Part shown: one piece after another, positions 32,577 through 39,505 of the stretch
How the letters are laid out: each line of letters begins with the position of its first letter
Numbering within the stretch: the stretch's first letter is position 1
Assembly (NCBI RefSeq): GCF_022751215.1
Contig: NZ_JAICDG010000003.1
Coordinates: 496,001 to 560,000, forward strand
DNA: 64,000 bases
DNA from: Actinomadura terrae
Lineage (GTDB): Bacteria > Actinomycetota > Actinomycetes > Streptosporangiales > Streptosporangiaceae
Direction of reading: 5' to 3'
Position numbers and translations under genes: made by a program
Notes under the pieces: generated by a model
Database searches by the model: none
What the model was told of the DNA's origin: nothing
Seen by the model: only the letters and a program-made list of their open reading frames with translations

Positions 32577-33824
32577 TCAGCCCTGGGGGAGCTGCCCAGG
32601 GAAGAGCAGCGCCAGCTCACGCGGGTAGCCGCCGATCAGCCGCAGCTCGTCGTCGGTGAGCGGGCGCCCCGTCTGCGCGTTGCACAGCTGGACGAGCGCG
32701 AACGCCAGGTCCTCGTCCACCGGCTCGACGCCGAGACCGTCCATCACGTGCCGGAACCCGGCCTTGCCGCCGTACTCGCCGGTGAGGACGACCCGGCCGC
32801 GCCGCGCGTGCCGGTCGTCCGGGAACGGGCCGAGGGTCTGCTCGTCGTACAGCTCGTAGTTGCCGTGGTCCTTCAGCGCGCCGTCGGCGTGGATGCCGGA
32901 CTCGTGCGCGAACGCGTTCCGTCCGACGCCGACCTGGTTGTAGGGGAGGGGCTGGCCGAACGCGTAGCTCGCCCACAGCGCGAACCGGCGGGCCCACGAC
33001 AGGTCGATCGGGTCGCCGACGTCGGCGCCGCGCCCCTCCAGCCCGAACCCGTGCCGGAACGCGAGGATCGACGACAGCAGGTCCGCGTTGCCCGACCGCT
33101 CGCCGATGCCGTTCACGCACGTGTTGATCCACACGTCCTGGCCCGCCTCCAGGCCGCCCAGCGCGCCGGACACGGAGTTGGCGACGGCCATGCCGAGGTC
33201 GTTGTGGCAGTGCGTCTCGACGGGCATCCCCACCGCCGCCGCGAGCGTCGCGAAGCGCTCCCGGATGCGGTCCGGGGTGTCGCCGCCGATCGTGTCGCAG
33301 TAGCGGACGCGGTCGGCGCCCGCCTCCTTCGCCGCCAGCGCGAACTCGGTGAGGAAGCCGTCGCCGGTGCGCGAGCCGTCCTCGGCGTTCACCCCGACCG
33401 TCGCGGCGCCGCCCGCCTTGGCCGCCCGCACCGCCGCGACCATCTCGCGGACGATCGCCTCCCGGTCGAGCCGTCCCCGGAACTTGTTCGCGATCATGTA
33501 GTCGGACGTCGAGATGGACAGGTTGTAGTGCGCGAGCCCGGTCTGCCCGGCCCGCACCTGGAGCGCCTTCTCCACGTCCTGCGCGACGCCCCGGCACCAT
33601 CCGGACAGCCGCAGGTCCCCGAACGCGCCCGCCTCCGCCAGCGCGATCTGCGCCCGGACGTAGGGCACCTCGTGGAACAGGAACGGGAAGCCGATCTCGC
33701 TCTGCGCCACCCCCAGCCGTCCCAGGTAGAAGTTGACCATCGTCTTGCCGAACTTGGACAGCCCGGTCCGGGCCGTCTGGACGCCGTCGCGGTTGGTGAC
33801 GTCGAGGAAGTGGATCTGTGGCAT
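32577..33824 (-). CDS. Homocitrate/isopropylmalate synthase-family enzyme (DRE-TIM metallolyase)
   Basis: 415 residues. The N-terminus FLDVTNRDGVQTARTGLSKF carries the family RDGxQ motif. SDYMIANKFRG and THCHNDLGMAVANS (metal His pair near 203) and GIGERSGNADLL are hallmarks of acyl-CoA/2-oxoacid condensing enzymes. HESGIHADGALKDHGNYELY is at the equivalent place of homocitrate synthase. Whether it makes homocitrate, citramalate or another 2-alkylmalate cannot be told. It lies divergent from an HTH-citrate synthase fusion, sharing a compact promoter region, so both enzymes probably act in one pathway that condenses acetyl-CoA with oxoacids. The ATG at 33824 has no strong ribosome site. Confidence 0.85.
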   Translation of the reverse strand: MPQIHFLDVTNRDGVQTARTGLSKFGKTMVNFYLGRLGVAQSEIGFPFLFHEVPYVRAQIALAEAGAFGDLRLSGWCRGVAQDVEKALQVRAGQTGLAHYNLSISTSDYMIANKFRGRLDREAIVREMVAAVRAAKAGGAATVGVNAEDGSRTGDGFLTEFALAAKEAGADRVRYCDTIGGDTPDRIRERFATLAAAVGMPVETHCHNDLGMAVANSVSGALGGLEAGQDVWINTCVNGIGERSGNADLLSSILAFRHGFGLEGRGADVGDPIDLSWARRFALWASYAFGQPLPYNQVGVGRNAFAHESGIHADGALKDHGNYELYDEQTLGPFPDDRHARRGRVVLTGEYGGKAGFRHVMDGLGVEPVDEDLAFALVQLCNAQTGRPLTDDELRLIGGYPRELALLFPGQLPQG

Positions 33825-33832
33825 GCCCACAG

Positions 33833-33876
33833 ATTGACACCGCGATCCACATGTATCAATATTGACTAAAATCAAT
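33833..33876. promoter_or_regulatory. Divergent promoter with four ATTGA/TCAAT half-sites
   Basis: ATTGA (33833), TCAAT (33856), ATTGA (33861) and TCAAT (33872) lie in one unusually AT-rich 44-bp patch. The middle two form the perfect palindrome TCAATATTGA. On the plus strand TTGACA (33834-33839) followed 17 bases later by CAATAT makes a plausible sigma-70 promoter for the citrate synthase fusion, overlapping the array. The gene it drives encodes an N-terminal DNA-binding domain, so autoregulation is suggested. Confidence 0.6.
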
Positions 33877-33897
33877 GTCGACGGAGGAGACGGGCTG

Positions 33898-35298
33898 GTG
33901 GACGGCTGGATCGACGCCGCGAGCGCCGCCGAACGCCTCGGTGTGAAACCCGCCACGCTCTACGCCTACGTGAGCCGGGGCGTCCTGCGCCGCCGGCACG
34001 CCGAGGACGGCAGGCGCAGCCTGTTCGACGCCGCCCAGGTGGAGGAGCTGGCCCGGCGCGGCAGACCGCGCCGCCCACCGGGACCGGGCGAACTGGCGAT
34101 CGAGTCGCGGATCACGGCGCTCGGCGCGGACCGCCCCTACTACCGGGGCCGCGACGTCCTGGACCTGGCCGCGAGCCGGACGTTCGAGCAGGTCGCGGCC
34201 TGGCTCTGGACGGGCGAGGAACCCCCCGAGCCGGGCGGCGAGCTCTGGCGCGCCGACGGGGAGGGCGTCGCTGCGGCCGTCGCCGCCCAGTCCGGGCTCC
34301 CCGCCGCGATGCTCCCGCTCGACCGCCTCCCCCTGATCGCCGCCGCGCTCGCCGCCACCGACCCGCAACGCCACCTCCTCGACTCCGACGCCGTCATCGC
34401 GACCGCCCGCACCCTCACCGCCGGCCTGATCGCGGCCCTCCCACCCGCAAGCCCCGAACCGCCCGCGAGCTTCGAACCGCCCGCGAGCTTCGAACCGCCC
34501 GCAGGGTCTGACCTGTCCGCGGGTTCTGGCCCGCCCGCGGGCTCTGATCCGTCCGCGGGCTCCGACCTGCTCGCGGGCGCTGGACGGCCTGCGAGCACTG
34601 AACTCGGCGCGGGCGCTGGGCCGTCCGCGGGGGCTGAGGGGTCGATTGCGGGGCGGTTGTGGGCGCGGTTGTGTTCGGGGGCGCCGGACGCCAGGCTGCT
34701 GCGGGTGTTCGAGGCGGCGATGATTTTGCTCGCCGACCATGAGCTGGCGGCGTCCACGGTGGCGGCGCGGGTGGCAGCGTCCGTGCGCGCCGATCCCTAC
34801 GCCGTCGTCGTCGCCGGGCTCGGCGTCGCGAGCGGGCCGCTGCACGGCGGCGCGTCCTATGGCGCGGAGCGGCTGCTCGCCGAGGTCGCGGACCCGGACG
34901 GGGCGGCCGGCGCCGTCGGTGAGCGGCTCCGCGCGGGGGAGCGCGTTCCCGGTTTCGGCCACTCGGTCTACGCCGCCGACGGCCGCTGCCCGTTCCTGCT
35001 CGACCTCATCCGGGACGCGGCGCCCGGCCACGAGCGCCTCGCCGCCGCCGAGGCCGTCCTCGCCGCTGCGCGGCGCCGCAGGCTGCCCCCGCCCAACGTC
35101 GACTTCGCGCTCGCCGTGCTCGGCGCGGTCGCGGGGCTGCGGCCGGGCTCCGGCGAGGCGATCTTCGCCGTCGCGCGCATCGCCGGATGGCTGGCCCACG
35201 CGCTGGAGGAGTACGAGGGGTCGAGCCCGCTGCGCCCCCGCGCCGTCTACACCGGCACCCCGGTACGGGCCGCGGAGGGGCGGGGGTACGCTCGTTGA
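33898..35298 (+). CDS. HTH-citrate synthase fusion with hexapeptide-repeat insert
   Basis: 466 residues. Residues 1-60 form an excisionase/MerR-like helix-turn-helix (WIDAASAAERLGVKPATLYA, then YVSRGVLRRR). Residues 70-466 are a citrate synthase with all three catalytic residues: H316 (GPLHGGASYG), H355 (PGFGHSVYA) and D402 (PPNVDFALA). The usual Arg after GFGH is Ser. Residues 184-249 are an insert of 11 hexapeptides, the translation of an 18-bp minisatellite. GTG at 33898 follows GGAGGAGA ten bases upstream. Such fusions are known in actinobacteria, but their DNA sites are not. Likely reaction: acetyl-CoA or propionyl-CoA plus oxaloacetate. Divergent from the homocitrate-synthase-like gene and 1 base from a membrane protein gene. 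Confidence 0.85.
   Translation: MDGWIDAASAAERLGVKPATLYAYVSRGVLRRRHAEDGRRSLFDAAQVEELARRGRPRRPPGPGELAIESRITALGADRPYYRGRDVLDLAASRTFEQVAAWLWTGEEPPEPGGELWRADGEGVAAAVAAQSGLPAAMLPLDRLPLIAAALAATDPQRHLLDSDAVIATARTLTAGLIAALPPASPEPPASFEPPASFEPPAGSDLSAGSGPPAGSDPSAGSDLLAGAGRPASTELGAGAGPSAGAEGSIAGRLWARLCSGAPDARLLRVFEAAMILLADHELAASTVAARVAASVRADPYAVVVAGLGVASGPLHGGASYGAERLLAEVADPDGAAGAVGERLRAGERVPGFGHSVYAADGRCPFLLDLIRDAAPGHERLAAAEAVLAAARRRRLPPPNVDFALAVLGAVAGLRPGSGEAIFAVARIAGWLAHALEEYEGSSPLRPRAVYTGTPVRAAEGRGYAR
34447..34644 (+). repeat. 18-bp minisatellite, 11 units, inside the citrate synthase fusion
   Basis: Eleven units of 18 bp (198 bp) encode A-(S/G)-x-x-x-x hexapeptides such as ASFEPP and AGSDPS. The second and third units are identical. 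The array stays in frame and lies between conserved helices of the enzyme, as a flexible loop. Copy number probably varies between strains. Confidence 0.9.
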
Positions 35299-35299
35299 C

Positions 35300-35659
35300 G
35301 TGCGACGGTTCCTCACTCCCGGCTGGCTCGGGCTGCACGCGCTGGCGATCGTCCTGTGCGCGTCGTTCCTCGGCTTCGGCTGGTGGCAGTACGACCGCGC
35401 GCAGGGCGGCAACGACCGCAGCTGGGCCTACACGTTCGAATGGCCGATCTTCGCGATCTTCGTGATCGTCATGTGGGTCAAGATGATCAGGGACGAGCGC
35501 GACGGCGTGGAGCCGCAGGCCCCGCGGGTGATCGAGGAGCCCGCCGAGGCGGCGGTCACCCGGGAGATCATCCGCCGCCAGGAGGAAGAGGACCCCGCCC
35601 TCGCCGCCTACAACCGCTACCTCGCTCGGCTGAACGCCGAGTCGCACCGCCGGGACTGA
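35300..35659 (+). CDS. Small membrane protein coupled to the citrate synthase fusion
   Basis: 119 residues. Two hydrophobic segments (LGLHALAIVLCASFLGFGWW and WPIFAIFVIVMWVKMI) are followed by a charged cytoplasmic tail ending in PALAAYNRYLARLNAESHRR. The FGWWQ motif after the first segment recalls SURF1-like proteins, but the remainder does not match, so no function is given. GTG at 35300 lies one base after the citrate synthase stop, implying translational coupling. Confidence 0.75.
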   Translation: MRRFLTPGWLGLHALAIVLCASFLGFGWWQYDRAQGGNDRSWAYTFEWPIFAIFVIVMWVKMIRDERDGVEPQAPRVIEEPAEAAVTREIIRRQEEEDPALAAYNRYLARLNAESHRRD

Positions 35660-35748
35660 GGGGCGGCCCGCTCGGGCCGGGGACGGCGGCGGACGTCCCC
35701 ACCGCTGACGACAGCCCGCGTTCGCGCGGCTCCGGAAAGGTGTGATCT

Positions 35749-36060
35749 GTGGAAGGCGCGGTGACCAGGTACCGCATCCTGGCCCTGGTGGTCGGGACCC
35801 TGCTGGTGCTGCTGGTGGTCGGCATGGTGCTGAAGTACGGCCCGACGGACGAGCCGGCCATGGCGGGGATCGTCGCGCCGGTGCACGGCGCGCTCTACGT
35901 GGTGTACCTGCTGGCCGCCTACGACCTGTGGCGGCGCACCGGCTGGCCGCTCGGCCGGATGGGGATGATCGTGCTGGGCGGCATCGTCCCGCTGATGACG
36001 TTCTTCGTGGAGCGCAGGATCGTCCGGGACGCGCGGGAGCTGACCGGCGCCGCCGCCTGA
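35749..36060 (+). CDS. DUF3817 membrane protein
   Basis: 103 residues with three hydrophobic segments: YRILALVVGTLLVLLVVGMV, APVHGALYVVYLLAAYDL and MGMIVLGGIVPLMTFFVERR. The HG-x-L-Y motif and the C-terminal VPLMTFFVERR match DUF3817 proteins, which are small integral membrane proteins of unknown role common in actinobacteria. GTG start with GGAAAGG upstream. It may be the last gene of the citrate synthase operon. Confidence 0.85.
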   Translation: MEGAVTRYRILALVVGTLLVLLVVGMVLKYGPTDEPAMAGIVAPVHGALYVVYLLAAYDLWRRTGWPLGRMGMIVLGGIVPLMTFFVERRIVRDARELTGAAA

Positions 36061-36100
36061 GGCCCGATTCCAGTGGATCAACGACGTCCCATGCCCTAAT

Positions 36101-36117
36101 GTTTGACGGAGTCAAAC
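36101..36117. promoter_or_regulatory. Perfect MarR-type operator
   Basis: GTTTGACGGAGTCAAAC is a 7-bp perfect inverted repeat with a GGA centre. It sits 13 bases before the GTG of the MarR-GNAT fusion gene, directly ahead of its ribosome site, and is the obvious site for autoregulation. Confidence 0.8.
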
Positions 36118-36130
36118 GTTGGAGGCGGAT

Positions 36131-37069
36131 GTGGGTGCGACTTCCGCGGACGTGGCGACGGTCCGCTCGTTCAACCGGTTCTACACCGGCGTGATCGGTG
36201 TGCTCGGCGAGGGGCTGGTGCGCACGCCCTACTCGCTGACCGAGGCCCGGGTGCTCTTCGAGCTGGCGCAGCGGCACGACACCGAGGTCCTCGCGCTGCG
36301 CCGCGCGCTCGACCTGGACGCGGGCTACCTCAGTCGGATGCTCGCCCGCTTCGAGACCGACGGCCTCGTCGTCCGGGAGCGGTCCGAGCGGGACGCGCGG
36401 CGCCAGGTCGTCCGGCTCACCCCGCGCGGCCGGGACGCCTACGCGATGCTGGACGAGCGGTCCGCCGCGGAGATCCGCGAGCTGCTGGACCGCCTGCCCG
36501 GCGCCTCCCGGGGGCGCCTCCTGGCGGCGATGCGCTCCATCCACGGCATCCTCGGCGAGGACCCGCGGCCGGACGGGTTCGTCCTGCGCGACCCGGGTCC
36601 CGGCGACTTCGGCTGGGTGGTGCAGCGCAACGGCGCCCTCTACGCCGACGAATGCGGCTGGGACCACACCTACGAGGCGCTGGTCGCCGGTGTCGTCGCC
36701 GCGTACGTCGAGAACCGCGACCCGGAGCGGGAGCGGGCCTGGATCGCCGAGAGCGGCGGCGTCCCGGTGGGGTGCGTGTTCTGCGTCCGCCGCGACGACG
36801 ACGTGGCGCAGCTGCGGCTCCTGCACGTCGAGCCGGAGGCCCGGGGGAGCGGGGTCGGCGCCGCCCTGGTGGACGCCTGCGCGCGCTTCGCCGCCGAGGC
36901 CGGGTACGCCGAGATCATGCTGTGGACGACGGCGCTCCAGCGCCCCGCGCACCGCCTCTACGCGAGGGCGGGCTTCGCGTTGGAGGACGAGGAGCCCCCG
37001 TCCCGCCGCTTCGGCGACACGATCCGCGGCCAGACCTGGCGGAAGAAGCTGGTGGACGCCGCGCGCTGA
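36131..37069 (+). CDS. MarR regulator fused to a GNAT acetyltransferase
   Basis: About 312 residues. Residues 1-150 are a MarR winged helix: LTEARVLFELAQ, LDAGYLSRMLARFETDGLVV and the wing ERDARRQVVRLTPRGRD. Residues 155-312 are a GNAT domain: LRLLHVEPEARGSGVGAALV is motif A with the acetyl-CoA-binding R-G-x-G-x-G pattern, followed by RPAHRLYARAGFALED. MarR-GNAT fusions occur in many bacteria; the acetylated substrate is usually unknown. GTG at 36131 follows GGAGG (36121-36125). The perfect operator upstream suggests that the enzyme substrate may also be the inducer, which is inference. Confidence 0.9.
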   Translation: MGATSADVATVRSFNRFYTGVIGVLGEGLVRTPYSLTEARVLFELAQRHDTEVLALRRALDLDAGYLSRMLARFETDGLVVRERSERDARRQVVRLTPRGRDAYAMLDERSAAEIRELLDRLPGASRGRLLAAMRSIHGILGEDPRPDGFVLRDPGPGDFGWVVQRNGALYADECGWDHTYEALVAGVVAAYVENRDPERERAWIAESGGVPVGCVFCVRRDDDVAQLRLLHVEPEARGSGVGAALVDACARFAAEAGYAEIMLWTTALQRPAHRLYARAGFALEDEEPPSRRFGDTIRGQTWRKKLVDAAR

Positions 37070-37099
37070 ACCCGCCCGGGCCGGGGCGGAAAAGGACTC

Positions 37100-37131
37100 G
37101 GGCCCGCGAAGGCGTGTGCCTTCGCGGGCCC
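37100..37131. terminator. Perfect 14-bp hairpin terminator
   Basis: GGGCCCGCGAAGGC and GCCTTCGCGGGCCC pair perfectly over a GTGT loop, 30 bases after the MarR-GNAT stop. No T-tract. Confidence 0.8.
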
Positions 37132-37244
37132 AAGGTCCCGCAGTGATCCCTAACTGCGTGGTGGCGGCCAGGACGGGGGTCGGACGGAAGTTCCAGCCGC
37201 CGTTGTTCACCGGCCTTGGCGCCGGCGTCGGTTGGGGTCGAGCC

Positions 37245-37640
37245 TCACCCCCCTTCCTGGGTCGGGCCGGTCTGAACCGGGTCGGACGGGGGCGTGACGG
37301 GTCCCGTCCGGTGGGCGGACGCCGCGTCGGCGTCCGATCGAGCATGGGCATCCGGTCGCGTCTGGGCGGCCGGTCGCATGAGGGCGCCCGGTCGCGGCAG
37401 GGCGTCCGGTCGCGTGAGGGCCGGGCGGGCGGCGCCGCCGACGGGCGCCGCCGGCCCGGCCGTGGGAACCCCGGTGCCGCGGGGGCGGGCGGCGCCGGGA
37501 CCCGGGGCGGCGGGGTGGTCCGGGCGGTGCGGCCGAGAACCCGAGGTGTGCAGCCGTCCGCCGCGGTGGGACGGTCGGCGAACGCCCTCGGACGCACCGG
37601 CGGGGACCGGTCCGCGGTGAACACACGCGGTGATCCTCAT
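37245..37640 (-). CDS. Possible repeat-rich small protein, unrecognised
   Basis: An ATG at 37640 (minus strand) follows AAGGAGGGGCGGA, a good ribosome site, and opens a 131-residue frame of Arg/Pro/Ala-rich sequence. The centre consists of hexapeptides like ALPRPG and ALTRPD, the translation of an 18-bp repeat (37329-37418). No fold or family is recognised. Other frames here are also open because of the repeat, so the coding call rests on the ribosome site and GC-ending codons. The surrounding gap 37132-37830 shows no other gene. Confidence 0.35.
   Translation of the reverse strand: MRITACVHRGPVPAGASEGVRRPSHRGGRLHTSGSRPHRPDHPAAPGPGAARPRGTGVPTAGPAAPVGGAARPALTRPDALPRPGALMRPAAQTRPDAHARSDADAASAHRTGPVTPPSDPVQTGPTQEGG
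37329..37418. repeat. 18-bp tandem repeat, five units
   Basis: Five degenerate units of the type GGCGTCCGGTCGCGTGAG lie head to tail at 37329, 37347, 37365, 37383 and 37401. Each keeps the core CGGTCGC or CGATCG. The 18-bp period preserves any reading frame through it. Confidence 0.8.
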
Positions 37641-37830
37641 TCCGCCCCTCCTTCGCCTCTGGCGGCTTTCGGGACCTGGCGCTTTGCCACCCGAAGAGCC
37701 TGTCGTTCACTGTGTGTCACGATCTCGTTGCGTTAGGTACCCCCGGGTCATGCGCGCGTAAACCGGACGGGGCGCAAAGATTCAAGATCCGCGGCGGACT
37801 TTGCCGACCCATTGCCGTTCGCCTCGGAAC

Positions 37831-39096
37831 TCAGGGCGTCCGGGCGGTGTTCCCCGCGAGCGAGCGGTTGTCGATGAGGCCGGAGATCTCGGCGTAGACG
37901 CGGCTGATCCGCGTCCCCCAGTTGGGGCAGCCGCCGAGGTGGTGCAGCGCGATCACCTTGTGCGAGGAGGCGGCCAGCACCGGCGAACCGGAGTTGCCGC
38001 CGGAGGTGTCGCACCGGTAGCCGGTGTTCACGCCGGACTGCACGGTGTCGATCTTGCAGTAGCCGCCGCCGTCGCCGTCCTCGTAGAGCGAGAGGCGCTT
38101 GGGGAGGGTGTCGCCGTGGCCGGGGATGTAGATGCGCTCCTGCGCGACGGGCTCCCGCGCGTCCAGGTAGAGGGTGCCGAACTTCTGGATCGAGGCGAAG
38201 TCGTTCACCGAGAACAGCGCGTAGTCCAGGTCGCGGAGCGGGCTCATCTTGATCAGCTCCGCGCCGCTCACCTTGGTGCCGGGCCGGGGGTTGTTGCCGC
38301 CGCAGGTGGCGCACTGGTAGTCGAACTGGAACTCGCTGGCCTTCAGGTCGGCGGCGCTCTCCATGCAGTGCTGGTTGGTCAGCATCCGGTTGGTGTTGCC
38401 GACCCGCCAGGACGTGCAGTACCCGAGGCCGTTGAGCAGCTGGCGGGCCACCGCGCCCGCGCGGGCGTACTCGGTGGGGTGGCTGGTCTGGTAGCAGCTC
38501 ACGTCGCGCCGGGCGTCCGGCCCGCACACGCTGAACGTGCCGGGGTTGGCCGCCGCCCACTCGTCCTGGTCGAAGCCCCGGTAGTAGCTGTCGATGCGGG
38601 CGCCGAACCCTTGCCGGTCCAGGGCGGCGGCGTCGGGCCGGGCCGCCGCGTGCAGCGTGACCACGGCGGTGTCGCCGTCCACGGACATCGCGGCGAAGCC
38701 CGGCTTGGCGTGGACGGTGAAGCCGGAGTCGCCGGCGGTCCGCCGGGCGGTCGGATCGCCGTGGTAGGTGTGGACCTCGCGTCCCGCCGGGTCGGCGACG
38801 GTCACGCGGTCGCCGGGCAGCAGCCGCAACGACGCGAAGTGCACCTTGACGTAGGCCGAGCCGGGTTCGCGGATGATGACGCGCCCGGCTCGTCCGGCGG
38901 ACGCGTACCGCAGCACGGCGCTACTGGACTTCTCCTCTCCGGCGACGCTCACGCGGGGCGCGGCGGCGCGGGCGGGCGCCGCCTCGGCGGCGCTCGGCGG
39001 GCGGGGCGCGGTCGCCCGCGCGGCGGGGCCCGGCAGGGTGGACGCGGCGGCCACCAGGGCGGCCGCGATGGTCAGGACGCGTGGCCGCAGGAACAC
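37831..39096 (-). CDS. Secreted trypsin-like serine protease
   Basis: 421 residues. A signal peptide (MFLRPRVLTIAAALVAAAST then LPGPAARA) and a pro/adhesion region of about 150 residues precede a chymotrypsin-fold domain. The triad is H243 (MLTNQHC), D291 (LRDLDYALF) and S369 (TSGGNSGSPVL). Eight or so Cys, including CATCGG and YRCDTSGG, suggest disulfides. The layout resembles lysyl-endopeptidase-like exported proteases of actinobacteria. Exported activity on proteins is expected; specificity is not clear. GTG at 39096 follows GGAGG six bases upstream. It lies divergent from lon. Confidence 0.9.
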   Translation of the reverse strand: MFLRPRVLTIAAALVAAASTLPGPAARATAPRPPSAAEAAPARAAAPRVSVAGEEKSSSAVLRYASAGRAGRVIIREPGSAYVKVHFASLRLLPGDRVTVADPAGREVHTYHGDPTARRTAGDSGFTVHAKPGFAAMSVDGDTAVVTLHAAARPDAAALDRQGFGARIDSYYRGFDQDEWAAANPGTFSVCGPDARRDVSCYQTSHPTEYARAGAVARQLLNGLGYCTSWRVGNTNRMLTNQHCMESAADLKASEFQFDYQCATCGGNNPRPGTKVSGAELIKMSPLRDLDYALFSVNDFASIQKFGTLYLDAREPVAQERIYIPGHGDTLPKRLSLYEDGDGGGYCKIDTVQSGVNTGYRCDTSGGNSGSPVLAASSHKVIALHHLGGCPNWGTRISRVYAEISGLIDNRSLAGNTARTP

Positions 39097-39388
39097 GGCG
39101 CACCTCCAGGGGGGAGCGGGGGCGGGGGACGCGGCACCGGAACCGTGGCGCGGGTTCGCGCGGTGCCGGATCTCTGGGACCGCTGGACGCGAGCGTCCGG
39201 CGGCCGGTCGCCGCCCACCTGCTCCAACGCGGGCTTCAACGCGGGGGAGGCCGCGGGGTGTCGCGCCGGATACCGGGGGTCACGTCCAGCGAGGACGAGA
39301 TTGTGACATCCAGGTCGATACCGCCATCACTCGCACCTTGGCATAGCCCTCGCCCTATGAGCCGCGTACGAGCCGCCGCCGCGGGGGT

Positions 39389-39402
39389 CGATCACGTGAT
39401 CG
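39389..39402. promoter_or_regulatory. 14-bp perfect palindrome upstream of lon
   Basis: CGATCACGTGATCG lies between the divergent protease and lon genes, 45 bases before the HAIR element. It could be a second regulator site, but its protein is unknown. The remainder of 39103-39446 holds nothing else recognisable. Confidence 0.45.
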
Positions 39403-39446
39403 CTGAGAGCGAACGTTGTTGAGGAAACAAACTGCTGCTCCGTTTT

Positions 39447-39467
39447 CTTGAGTGTGTATGACTCAAC
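39447..39467 (+). promoter_or_regulatory. HAIR element (HspR operator) of lon
   Basis: CTTGAGT-N7-ACTCAAC matches the HspR-associated inverted repeat CTTGAGT-N7-ACTCAAG at 13 of 14 positions. In Streptomyces HspR represses dnaK, clpB and lon through this site. It lies 39 bases before the lon start codon. Confidence 0.85.
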
Positions 39468-39505
39468 TTGCTGTTGGGTCCTCAGACACGGACTTGGAGC
39501 TGAGC

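Noticed and set aside
34447..34644. Regular repeats that might be a CRISPR array
   Set aside because: Units are contiguous 18-bp in-frame repeats without spacers, lying inside a citrate synthase gene; no cas gene is present.
35006..37624. A minus-strand frame of about 870 codons across the MarR-GNAT gene
   Set aside because: It runs through a perfect terminator hairpin and is antisense to several convincing genes; its sequence is Arg/Pro-rich without domains.
39452..39505. Extended N-terminus of Lon from the GTG at 39452
   Set aside because: The codon lies within the HAIR operator, and GGAG fits the ATG at 39506, which gives the usual Lon N-terminus.
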